From: Prevotella sp. OH937_COT-195
GTDB taxonomy: Bacteria > Bacteroidota > Bacteroidia > Bacteroidales > Bacteroidaceae
NCBI RefSeq assembly: GCF_003932845.1
Contig: NZ_RQZH01000007.1
Location: 1-64,000 of the forward strand
Direction: 5' to 3'
Length of the DNA stretch: 64,000 nucleotides
Each line of letters begins with the position of its first letter. Within the stretch, counting starts at the first letter, position 1. The position numbers were made by a program, and so were the translations under genes. Below, piece by piece: positions 26,129 through 33,614 of this stretch. Under the pieces are notes generated by a model. The model worked only from the letters and a program-made list of their open reading frames with translations, did no database searches and was not told the DNA's origin.

Positions 26129-26412
26129 TCCGTTACACAAACTTATGCGTATCGCAATAATCTATATTATACAATGTAGAATGCACATATTATATTCCAA
26201 ATCTGTATTCCGAACATAATTGTTACGCCATATAATACAATTTCGATGAGAAGGGATTATCCGTATTATATTTCAAAGGAAATGATTATAAATTGCACAG
26301 ATTATTGAAAAAACACACATACTTAAAGCCATATTCCATAAAAAAAATACATTCTCGCGTGTCATACATATAAAGACCGGAATAAAAAAGTGTCTGTACA
26401 TATATTACCGAT
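26129..26412. other. Intergenic region upstream of the ECF sigma gene
   Basis: AT-rich, no gene, repeat or perfect -7 element recognised, consistent with a promoter read by another sigma factor. Confidence 0.4.
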
Positions 26413-26904
26413 ATGCTTGAAAAAATAATGCTTGAACTGCTATTCCGAACGCACTACTGCGCAATGACAAGGTTGGCAAGGACAATCCTTGACGACGAGG
26501 AAGAGGCGGAAGATGTGGTACAAAACGTGTTCGCACGATTGATGGAGAAAGGAATGACGGTACCCGAGAACAAAACCGAGGCATACCTTATGACAGCCGT
26601 GCGCAACGGTTGTCACAATGTAATAAGGAAAAAACAACTTAGAAAACAAGTGAAAAACCTATATCCCGTAACCGGAATGGCAGACGAGGAACCAATAGAG
26701 ACAAGCATACGGAAATTCAACGAGATACAGGACTATATGGACGAAATGCTTGCCGAGCCGCACTCAAGCATTATGCGTATGCGTTTTGACGACGAATTGA
26801 CACTGAAGGAGATTGCACAGCGACTCGACATGAACATAAATACCGTATATAAGTACCTGCGACAAAGTATCCGGCAACTGAGAAAGCATTTTAAACAAGA
26901 CTGA
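26413..26904 (+). CDS. ECF-type RNA polymerase sigma-70 factor
   Basis: A 163-residue sigma factor. Region 2 (~10-75: FRTHYCAMTRLARTILDDEE, AEDVVQNVFARLMEKG) would bind core enzyme and the -10-like element. Region 4 (~105-160: SSIMRMRFDDELTLKEIAQR, NINTVYKYLRQSIRQLRKHF) has the helix-turn-helix. The length and lack of other regions define the extracytoplasmic-function class. It is followed after 2 nt by an anti-sigma-like gene and a TonB-dependent receptor, the layout of FecI/FecR/FecA-like surface-signalling sets. It probably drives its own operon when the receptor is occupied. Confidence 0.9.
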   Translation: MLEKIMLELLFRTHYCAMTRLARTILDDEEEAEDVVQNVFARLMEKGMTVPENKTEAYLMTAVRNGCHNVIRKKQLRKQVKNLYPVTGMADEEPIETSIRKFNEIQDYMDEMLAEPHSSIMRMRFDDELTLKEIAQRLDMNINTVYKYLRQSIRQLRKHFKQD

Positions 26905-26906
26905 AA

Positions 26907-27596
26907 ATGGAGAAAAGAAGAAAATATCACGTATCGCACGGAGAAGAAAGACAGACGGAAAAGTCTCTGCCGGAAATGATCGAAAATCCCGATGCATATA
27001 CGGAAGAAGAGATACTCTGCATCATAAACCGGAACGAGGACTCGCGCGAAACATATAAGACAATGGTCGAGATCAAGCAAAGTTACCGGTACAGGCGCGC
27101 TGTAAGCCATAATCCGGATGTTGAAAAGGCATGGCAACGTTTCCGGAAAAAGCAACGTAAGCCTTACACAACGATACCGGGACTGCGCAAGGTGGCTGCC
27201 ATAATAATCTCCGTGATTGTGATTTCGGGCATCGCAATTGCATCCATATACACCATTATAATACATTCCGAAGAAAGATCAACCGCCAATGCTGTGCATA
27301 AAAAGGCTGCCATAAATGGCATGACAACAACCGAAGATACCGTTGCCACCCATACCGGAGTCGCAGAAGGAACAGAGACCTTCGACAATGTGCGCCTTGA
27401 CGAGATGCTTCCCGAAATAGCACAACATTACAAATGCACGGTTAAGTTCGATGACGAAAGGCTTAAAGAACTGCGCTTATATTTCCAATGGAATCCACAG
27501 GAACCGATAGAGAAAGTCATTGAGAAACTAAATCTCTTCGAACGGCTCACAGTGATGCGCGAAGGAGACTGCATAATAGTGAAACAAATGCCATGA
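26907..27596 (+). CDS. Anti-sigma-like membrane protein with C-terminal STN/DUF4974-like domain, no FecR domain
   Basis: A 229-residue protein. The N-terminal ~90 cytoplasmic residues are charged (EMIENPDAYTEEEILCIINR, with a probable sigma-binding helix). A single membrane helix spans ~91-113 (KVAAIIISVIVISGIAIASI). The periplasmic part is short, and residues ~155-228 form a STN-like domain (FDNVRLDEMLPEIAQHYKCT, EPIEKVIEKLNLFERLTVMR), as in the DUF4974 C-terminus of Bacteroidota FecR proteins. The beta-rich FecR domain that normally lies between the helix and DUF4974 is absent. The next gene overlaps by 4 nt (ATGA). Its predicted role is membrane-bound control of the sigma factor encoded just upstream; this is inference from context and topology. 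Confidence 0.75.
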   Translation: MEKRRKYHVSHGEERQTEKSLPEMIENPDAYTEEEILCIINRNEDSRETYKTMVEIKQSYRYRRAVSHNPDVEKAWQRFRKKQRKPYTTIPGLRKVAAIIISVIVISGIAIASIYTIIIHSEERSTANAVHKKAAINGMTTTEDTVATHTGVAEGTETFDNVRLDEMLPEIAQHYKCTVKFDDERLKELRLYFQWNPQEPIEKVIEKLNLFERLTVMREGDCIIVKQMP

Positions 27597-30136
27597 AGAA
27601 ATTCGCTGTCATACTGTTCCTCATCGTGGTCGTTGTCCACGCATGGGCACAACGTATAAACCGCACGTTCAACAATGTGTCGCTGTCGGAAGCACTGAAA
27701 AGCATAAGTGAGACTTCCGGACACTATGATATAAGTTTCATATACAACGAACTTGAGGATTTCCGCGTCACGGCGAATATCAACAGACGGTCGGTTCCCG
27801 ATGCCGTGCGCGATGCGGTTGGGCATTACCCGGTACGTATTGTGGTGAGCGACTCGCTAATAGTGGTGGAATGCACTCACAAGAGTGCCCGACATCTAAC
27901 AGGAACCATTACCGACGAGAACGGTATCCCCATGGAATATGCCAACGTGGCACTGCTGAATCCTAAAGATTCGACATTGCTATGTGGAGGAGTATCTAAC
28001 GCAAGTGGCATCTTTGTCATTCCATACGACCTCCCGGCGGTCATAGCCCGCATGTCATACGTTGGCTACAAAACCATGTACAGATTATACACGAAAGAGA
28101 ATGCCGGTACGATAAGAATGGAGCCGGAGACACACATGCTGGACGGCGTGGTAATCAAGAGAGGACGCCTACTGATGTACAAATCAACCGACAAAGGCAT
28201 AATGGTAAGCATAAAGGGCACTCCGCTTGAGAAATTTGGGTCGGCTGCCGAAATGATGAAGCATCTGCCGCTGATGATGTCAGACGGCACCATTGCGGGA
28301 CACGGCACTCCCGAGGTGTATGTAAACAGCAAGAAAGTGCGCAATCCCGAGGAACTATACCGCCTGAGTGCAGAAGACATTCTCTCGGCAGAAATCATCA
28401 CTCTGCCAGGAACAGAGTATGATGCAAACGTAAAGTCGGTGGTCAGGCTGAAGACTGCAAGGCGTGCCGGCGAGGGATGGAGCGGAAGGTTTTCCTTGTC
28501 ATGCCGCAAAGGAAAGGGACATTACGTCAACACGGGAGCCGAACTAAACTATCGAACACGCAACGGAATGGACTTCTTCTCACATAATTATTACACTGAC
28601 AACGAAGCACGAATATGGGGAAGTTCGGACGACCGGCTTGAGGCTTCTTCGACATGGGATTTCCAAAGAAGTACCAAGCGCAAAAGCCGCATGAAGTACT
28701 ATTTTGCCAACTTCGGTTGGAACTGGGAAATAAACGAATGCCGGTCAGTGGGAATAACATATACGGCATTTAACTATATCGGCAACCGCGAGGATAAGAT
28801 CGAAAGCGAGGAACAAACATGGCGCGACGGAATACTTGCAGACGAAGGAAAGAGCATTGCCGCGACGGTGTCGAAACCACGCATGAGCCACAGCATAAAT
28901 GCCTATTATGTGGGCAAAGCAGGCAATTGGGATGTTGATTTCAGTGCCGACTACTATCATGACAACAGCCTTGCATACATGAGTGGCAGTACGGCAGGAA
29001 ACACTCATGTTGGCAGTTCCACGTCAACAAGGAACCTACTGCTTGCGGAAAAACTCGTCGTCACGGCTCCCGTGGCATCAGGCAGCCTGACATTCGGCGA
29101 GGAAACATCACACGTCAGACGTACAAGCGATTTCGTACAAAGTGGTTTCTCGGCAGACAAACACATAAGACAGCAGACAACCACATGGTCTCTGTTTGCC
29201 AATTACTCGTTGAAATGTGGCAGGTTCAGCCTCACGGCAGGACTGCGTTGGCAGAACGAGCACAACAGGTATTACGTTAACGGACTGCATGACAGCGACA
29301 TGAGTCCGGACTACAGCGTACTTGTGCCGCGTGCATCGGTGGGCTATGCCGGCGTGATTTGGACCCACACTCTGTCGTTCCACACCACACGCAGCAACCC
29401 TCCATACGGACTTCTGTCGTCGGCGGTGAACTATCGCAGCAAATACGAGTATGACACAGGTAACCCCTCGCTGAAACCAAGTACGGAATATACCGTATCG
29501 TGGATCTCGTCATGGAAGTGGCTGCATGTAGAGACATACTACCAGTATGTGAGAAACGGCATACGCTCGTTCCAATATGGCTATGACGACGTAAAACACC
29601 CGGGCGTGATGATGTTTGACTACCGCAACATGCCTCGATGCCGCAACTACGGCATAATACTCAACATGTCACCGAAAATCGATATATGGCAAATGAACTA
29701 TTCCGTCACACTCGGTTTCAGCGATCAGGACAATGCTCCTCTCGGCATCACTCACAAGTGGAACGGACTCATATCATCATTCTCCTTGGACAACACATTG
29801 ACACTGCCACATGACTTGATGGTGAACATACAAGGCAACCTGAATCCTTACAACGAGTCGGGGTGTGCACAGATAAAGGCTTCCGGCTCTGTCGATATGC
29901 ACATCGGAAGACAATTCCTCAAGGACAAAAGTCTTTACGTCGCCATCGTGGCAAAAGACATATTCCACACGAGCAAAATCGGAATGACGGCATACGGTGG
30001 CATAAAAACACGCACACGTTTCAACGAATACCGCGACATTCGCCGATTAGGGATAGACATATCATGGAATTTCAATGCCACACACAGCAGATATAAAGGT
30101 TCGCACGCCGGACAAAGCGAGCGCGACAGACTGTAA
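27593..30136 (+). CDS. TonB-dependent receptor with N-terminal STN signalling domain
   Basis: An 847-residue protein. The signal peptide (VILFLIVVVVHAWAQ) is followed by a STN domain (~20-95: FNNVSLSEALKSISETSGHY to VRIVVSDSLIVVE). Next come a carboxypeptidase-regulatory-like domain (~100-180: LTGTITDENGIPMEYANVAL, ISGIFVIPYDLPAV-like), a plug region (~190-290: MLDGVVIKRGRLLMYKSTDK, DILSAEIITLPGTEYDANVK) and a beta-barrel to the C-terminus. The STN domain typically contacts a periplasmic anti-sigma protein, here the product of the overlapping upstream gene. So ligand binding should signal to the sigma factor. The substrate is unknown. No SusD partner follows; the operon ends at a bidirectional terminator. 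Confidence 0.88.
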   Translation: MKKFAVILFLIVVVVHAWAQRINRTFNNVSLSEALKSISETSGHYDISFIYNELEDFRVTANINRRSVPDAVRDAVGHYPVRIVVSDSLIVVECTHKSARHLTGTITDENGIPMEYANVALLNPKDSTLLCGGVSNASGIFVIPYDLPAVIARMSYVGYKTMYRLYTKENAGTIRMEPETHMLDGVVIKRGRLLMYKSTDKGIMVSIKGTPLEKFGSAAEMMKHLPLMMSDGTIAGHGTPEVYVNSKKVRNPEELYRLSAEDILSAEIITLPGTEYDANVKSVVRLKTARRAGEGWSGRFSLSCRKGKGHYVNTGAELNYRTRNGMDFFSHNYYTDNEARIWGSSDDRLEASSTWDFQRSTKRKSRMKYYFANFGWNWEINECRSVGITYTAFNYIGNREDKIESEEQTWRDGILADEGKSIAATVSKPRMSHSINAYYVGKAGNWDVDFSADYYHDNSLAYMSGSTAGNTHVGSSTSTRNLLLAEKLVVTAPVASGSLTFGEETSHVRRTSDFVQSGFSADKHIRQQTTTWSLFANYSLKCGRFSLTAGLRWQNEHNRYYVNGLHDSDMSPDYSVLVPRASVGYAGVIWTHTLSFHTTRSNPPYGLLSSAVNYRSKYEYDTGNPSLKPSTEYTVSWISSWKWLHVETYYQYVRNGIRSFQYGYDDVKHPGVMMFDYRNMPRCRNYGIILNMSPKIDIWQMNYSVTLGFSDQDNAPLGITHKWNGLISSFSLDNTLTLPHDLMVNIQGNLNPYNESGCAQIKASGSVDMHIGRQFLKDKSLYVAIVAKDIFHTSKIGMTAYGGIKTRTRFNEYRDIRRLGIDISWNFNATHSRYKGSHAGQSERDRL

Positions 30137-30183
30137 ATTATCTCTATTGTAAAGTCCGGATACGTCTAATTGCCGTATAAATT

Positions 30184-30229
30184 AGCGAGAACCCCGAAAG
30201 TATTTTTCATAACTTTCAGGGTTCTCGCT
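30184..30229. terminator. Bidirectional terminator between convergent operons
   Basis: A long stem AGCGAGAACCC...GAAAGT / ACTTTC...GGGTTCTCGCT with one bulge, with T-rich flanks on both strands. It serves the receptor operon (plus) and the 5'-nucleotidase genes (minus). Confidence 0.8.
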
Positions 30230-30263
30230 TTTCAATTTATTTTAATATCTCTTCGACAGGGAA

Positions 30264-31115
30264 TTATTTCTTGTCTATGTTCAGCAATAATTTGCCGACA
30301 TATACGGCATGCTTACCGTTCTGATCCACCGGTATTGTCTTTCCGTCAAGGTCGGTCACATACTCCAAACCTTTAAAATATGTGTGCGAGTGTCCTCCCA
30401 ACACGAGGTCTATGTTGCGTGCATTCGCAAACGCATAGTTGTCGTCATCGCCCCCGATTTCCCATCCCAAGTGCGAAATACAAATCACTATGTCGCATTT
30501 CTTCACGTTCTTCAGGTAGTCTCCCCATTTCAACGCCTCCTTGGCAGGGTCGAGATAGCGCACTCCTACGCAGTTATGGTCGAACACAAGTCCTTTCAGT
30601 GCCGGCGAAAGTCCGAAGACACCAATCTTCACTCCGTTGCGTTTGATTATGACGTATGGTTTTACGAGCCCTTCGACCACCGTTCCGGTAAAATCATAGT
30701 TGGCGCATACGATGGGGAATTTTGCCATTTTGAACAAGCGTGCCATGTTCTCCAGCCCGAAGTCGAACTCATGGTTGCCCACCGTTACCGCATCGTAGCC
30801 CATCATGTTCATCAGTTGTATTTCCACCTCTCCTTTGTAGATGTTGTAATATGGCGAGCCTTGCGAGAAGTCGCCACTGTCCATAAGCAACAATGACGGA
30901 TGCTTTGCCCGCTCTTCCTCTATCATCTTAATCCGTCGCAGAAAACCGCCCCGTCCTGCTATCATGGTATCGGCAAGTGTTGGGTTCAACGGATATATCG
31001 TGCTGTGTGTATCGTTGGTGTGCAACACAACGAGTTGTTTGTCTTGTGCCGGTGCCGCAATCGTGCTTGCGATACATATCAATACGGCGATTATCGTTTT
31101 CTTCATCATAGCCAT
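30264..31115 (-). CDS. 5'-nucleotidase metallophosphoesterase domain protein (UshA N-terminal type)
   Basis: A 283-residue exported protein (signal TIIAVLICIASTIAAPAQ). It carries all metal-binding motifs of the calcineurin-like UshA N-terminal domain: VVLHTNDTHSTIYPL, MDSGDFSQGSPYYN, AVTVGNHEFDFG, VICISHLGWEIGG and LVLGGHSHTYF. Such enzymes hydrolyse extracellular nucleotides to nucleosides in the periplasm. The usual C-terminal substrate-binding domain is missing here and is encoded by the adjacent upstream gene (31117-31881), whose stop lies 1 nt before this start. The pair therefore looks like a two-gene form of 5'-nucleotidase. Confidence 0.9.
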   Translation of the reverse strand: MAMMKKTIIAVLICIASTIAAPAQDKQLVVLHTNDTHSTIYPLNPTLADTMIAGRGGFLRRIKMIEEERAKHPSLLLMDSGDFSQGSPYYNIYKGEVEIQLMNMMGYDAVTVGNHEFDFGLENMARLFKMAKFPIVCANYDFTGTVVEGLVKPYVIIKRNGVKIGVFGLSPALKGLVFDHNCVGVRYLDPAKEALKWGDYLKNVKKCDIVICISHLGWEIGGDDDNYAFANARNIDLVLGGHSHTYFKGLEYVTDLDGKTIPVDQNGKHAVYVGKLLLNIDKK

Positions 31116-31116
31116 T

Positions 31117-31881
31117 TCAGTTCTTTATTGTTATACGTCCTTCCGACTTACTATCAATTTTCTTTCCCTGTTCGGTAAGTTCTTTTACATATCGCAATAT
31201 CACGTTGCGCGAATTTGCCGCGTCTCCGCCCGGCGAGTTCAGGTTTGTACCGCTCTTGAATGCCGTCAAGTCGTCGTTTCCCTGCTGCACATAGTCTATT
31301 GTCGTTATGCGATAATCACGTTCCGGGTCGACCGGTTCGCCTCCCACGGTAGCCTCCAACAATTTATATTTCTTGTCTGCCACTATGCGCACCTCGTGAC
31401 TCACGCACTCTCCTCCTCGGTCAAGCATCTGCTGGAACAACTCGAGCACCTTGTCTCCCTTCAACGTTATGAATACAATTTTGTTCTCGAACGGTGCCAC
31501 ATCATTAATATCTCCCTTTGTCACGTTACCTTCCGGCAGTGCCGCACGTATTCCACCATAGTTATATGTGGCGAAATCGGGGTTCTCACCATACTCGTGT
31601 GCCATTGCCATGAATATGTCCGGCAGCAAGTTTGACAGGTTTCCTTCGGGTCTTCCACGCTCAAGATAACGTGCTGTGGTTCCCACCACGGGACTCATTA
31701 ACGAGTCAACCGTATTCTTGAACGGCACAATGAATGCCGCGGCACGTGCGTCCGGGGCTGCGTCATAACGCTTGTCGACAAGCACGCGCGTCTTCGACAC
31801 CGAAGTAAGTTCGTAGTGTGTGCGGCATGCAGACATTACAAACGCGGCTGATAATACTAAAAACAGAGTTTTGTTTCTCAT
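31117..31881 (-). CDS. 5'-nucleotidase C-terminal domain lipoprotein
   Basis: A 254-residue lipoprotein (LSAAFVMSACRTHYE lipobox). The body is the UshA-type C-terminal domain: SPVVGTTARYLERGRPEGNL, ATYNYGGIRAALPEGNVTKG, ENKIVFITLKGDKVLELFQQ and YRITTIDYVQQGNDDLTAF, with the NYGGIR motif that binds the nucleotide base or phosphate in the family. It has no metallophosphoesterase part. It is the first gene of the pair with the catalytic-domain gene next, so subunits probably assemble in the periplasm. The promoter element is 27 nt upstream on the minus strand. Confidence 0.88.
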   Translation of the reverse strand: MRNKTLFLVLSAAFVMSACRTHYELTSVSKTRVLVDKRYDAAPDARAAAFIVPFKNTVDSLMSPVVGTTARYLERGRPEGNLSNLLPDIFMAMAHEYGENPDFATYNYGGIRAALPEGNVTKGDINDVAPFENKIVFITLKGDKVLELFQQMLDRGGECVSHEVRIVADKKYKLLEATVGGEPVDPERDYRITTIDYVQQGNDDLTAFKSGTNLNSPGGDAANSRNVILRYVKELTEQGKKIDSKSEGRITIKN

Positions 31882-31907
31882 TTTTTACATATATTGGTTT
31901 GGATATG

Positions 31908-31915
31908 CAAAGGTA
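31908..31915 (-). promoter_or_regulatory. Promoter of the split 5'-nucleotidase genes (TACCTTTG)
   Basis: Perfect -7 element on the minus strand, 27 nt upstream of the start at 31881. Confidence 0.65.
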
Positions 31916-32021
31916 AATAAAATATATCCAAATAACAGCATTCAGGCTCGACAAAAAACAAAAAAAAGGCTGAAAAGAGAAAAAACATACGATCAATAGT
32001 TTAAAATTCGGAAAAAAGCAT

Positions 32022-32029
32022 TACCTTTG
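32022..32029 (+). promoter_or_regulatory. Promoter of rplS (TACCTTTG)
   Basis: Perfect -7 element 90 nt upstream of rplS, implying a leader of about 80 nt. Confidence 0.65.
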
Positions 32030-32118
32030 CAACGCTTTTTCGACGTAACCTATGGCAGGAAGAAGAGTTGCCTCGCTATGTTGCGCGAAACCATTCAAAT
32101 TATAATCATTTAATATCA

Positions 32119-32481
32119 ATGGATTTAATAAAAGTTGCTGAAGAAGCATTTGCAACCGGAAAAGAACATCCGAAGTTCAAAGCCGGCGACACGGTAACGG
32201 TTGCTTACAAAATCATCGAGGGAACGAAAGAGCGTATCCAGCTCTATCGTGGTGTGGTAATCAAGATTTGCGGTCACGGTGAGAAGAAGCGTTTCACAGT
32301 TCGCAAGATGTCAGGAACAATAGGCGTAGAGCGTATCTTCCCCATCGAAAGCCCCAACATTGACAATATTGAGGTAAACAAGATTGGAAAAGTGCGTCGT
32401 GCTAAATTGTACTATCTGCGCAAACTCACCGGCAAGAAAGCGCGTATCGCAGAAAAGCGTACCGTTGCCATGGCAAAATAA
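32119..32481 (+). CDS. rplS: 50S ribosomal protein L19
   Basis: The 120-residue protein starts at [14 protein letters not shown]; a longer frame upstream exists but has no L19 character. Conserved L19 features include [38 protein letters not shown] and [18 protein letters not shown], and [20 protein letters not shown] near the C-terminus. L19 sits at the 30S-50S interface. It is single-gene here, with its own promoter and a terminator. Confidence 0.96.
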   Translation: MDLIKVAEEAFATGKEHPKFKAGDTVTVAYKIIEGTKERIQLYRGVVIKICGHGEKKRFTVRKMSGTIGVERIFPIESPNIDNIEVNKIGKVRRAKLYYLRKLTGKKARIAEKRTVAMAK

Positions 32482-32513
32482 CCACCCGTACCAAGTATTC
32501 GGAAAAACTAAAA

Positions 32514-32539
32514 GAGGATGTGCAATTATGCGCATCCTC
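32514..32539. terminator. Terminator between rplS and NlpC/P60 gene
   Basis: Stem GAGGATG / CATCCTC followed on the plus strand by ATTATTTTTATTATTT. Placed between convergent genes. Confidence 0.75.
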
Positions 32540-32568
32540 ATTATTTTTATTATTTCGTATTTTCAAAG

Positions 32569-33144
32569 TCACATCACCCTTCTCCCGAACAAGTATCGGC
32601 GAGCATAGTAACTCTCGCGAGAGTTGCTTACCTTTACCCCTCGTAACGAAGCATGAATAAAGTCGAAACTACCGGTTATCGGGTCAACATCAACCACAAT
32701 GCCCACATGTCCGACGTTACCGCCGCTTCGCGGACTGGTGAAGAAAACGAGATCTCCGCTCTGCAATTCGTTGTTGTCGATACGGTATCCCTGCGTCGAT
32801 TGTTGGCGCGACGAACGACTGAGCGATATTCCCATCTTTCCGAATACATAACTCGTGAAGCCCGAGCAGTCGAACACATACGGTCCGGCACTGCCATGAC
32901 TGTAACGCGCCCCTATGTGGTTGAAAGCCTCGTCAAGTACGTTGCCCGCCATAAGGTTGTCGCTGTAATCAACATTTACTCCTTCGTTAATATACAAGAA
33001 ATCGAAATTGTCAATCTCCTCTATTCTCTGTTCCTGTTTCGGACGTGCCTTAGCCTTTGCCCTGTGCTTCTTTTTCCCGGCAATTGCGGGTATGAACGGC
33101 GAAAACAACAGCAATATGGCAGTAAGCGCAATAAATTTCTTCAT
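32569..33144 (-). CDS. NlpC/P60-family cell-wall endopeptidase
   Basis: A 191-residue exported protein (IALTAILLLFSPFIPAIAG). After a Lys-rich linker comes an NlpC/P60 (C40) domain (~65-190). The catalytic Cys lies in YVFDCSGFTSYVFG, the His in GGNVGHVGIVVDV, and the third polar residue in FDFIHASLRG. Other conserved parts are HIGARYSHGS and LQSGDLVFF. The family cuts D-Glu-mDAP type bonds in peptidoglycan stem peptides. It is monocistronic with a promoter element at 33200. Confidence 0.92.
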   Translation of the reverse strand: MKKFIALTAILLLFSPFIPAIAGKKKHRAKAKARPKQEQRIEEIDNFDFLYINEGVNVDYSDNLMAGNVLDEAFNHIGARYSHGSAGPYVFDCSGFTSYVFGKMGISLSRSSRQQSTQGYRIDNNELQSGDLVFFTSPRSGGNVGHVGIVVDVDPITGSFDFIHASLRGVKVSNSRESYYARRYLFGRRVM

Positions 33145-33199
33145 TATTATTAATAGAATGATTAGGTCGTGATAATGCCTTCAAATAGAAAGACAAGTG

Positions 33200-33207
33200 C
33201 AAAGATA
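33200..33207 (-). promoter_or_regulatory. Promoter of NlpC/P60 gene (TATCTTTG)
   Basis: Perfect -7 element on the minus strand, 56 nt from the start codon. Confidence 0.6.
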
Positions 33208-33568
33208 CGAAAAAAAAATAGCCATGAAATAGTCTTTACATCTTTTTCGATATAGTCCAAAAGTCGGTTTAAAGGTTCCGTTTTTCCACGTTATCTCTAT
33301 GTTACAACGACTTACAAAACATTACTCGTAAAAAGGTTTAAGCAAATGCTTTTACATCTTTTAAGAAATACGCTTCGACATATCCAAAAATATTTAGCAT
33401 TAACCATCTGTCTTTTCCACCATCACACAATATTTTTTCAACATGCAAAACATACTATCTTTTAAAATATTCACCACGATTCAGAGATATATTTCTGCAT
33501 AAAAAACTCTGTTTCATTCATTAAAAAAATAACAACGATTAAGTATTGCACGGATAAAAACATCTTAG
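33208..33568. other. Intergenic stretch upstream of TonB-dependent receptor
   Basis: AT-rich and gene-free. I looked for a cobalamin riboswitch or other leader RNA before the receptor and saw no conserved boxes or strong stems. Confidence 0.45.
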
Positions 33569-33576
33569 TACCTTTG
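33569..33576 (+). promoter_or_regulatory. Promoter of TonB-dependent receptor (TACCTTTG)
   Basis: Perfect -7 element 38 nt upstream of the receptor start. Confidence 0.65.
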
Positions 33577-33614
33577 CAAAATTATTTGATTTTATCATAA
33601 ATTTTAGGAAAAAA

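Noticed and set aside
33208..33614. Possible cobalamin riboswitch before the BtuB-like receptor
   Set aside because: No B12 box or multi-stem architecture visible; the -7 element lies only 38 nt from the start, leaving no room.
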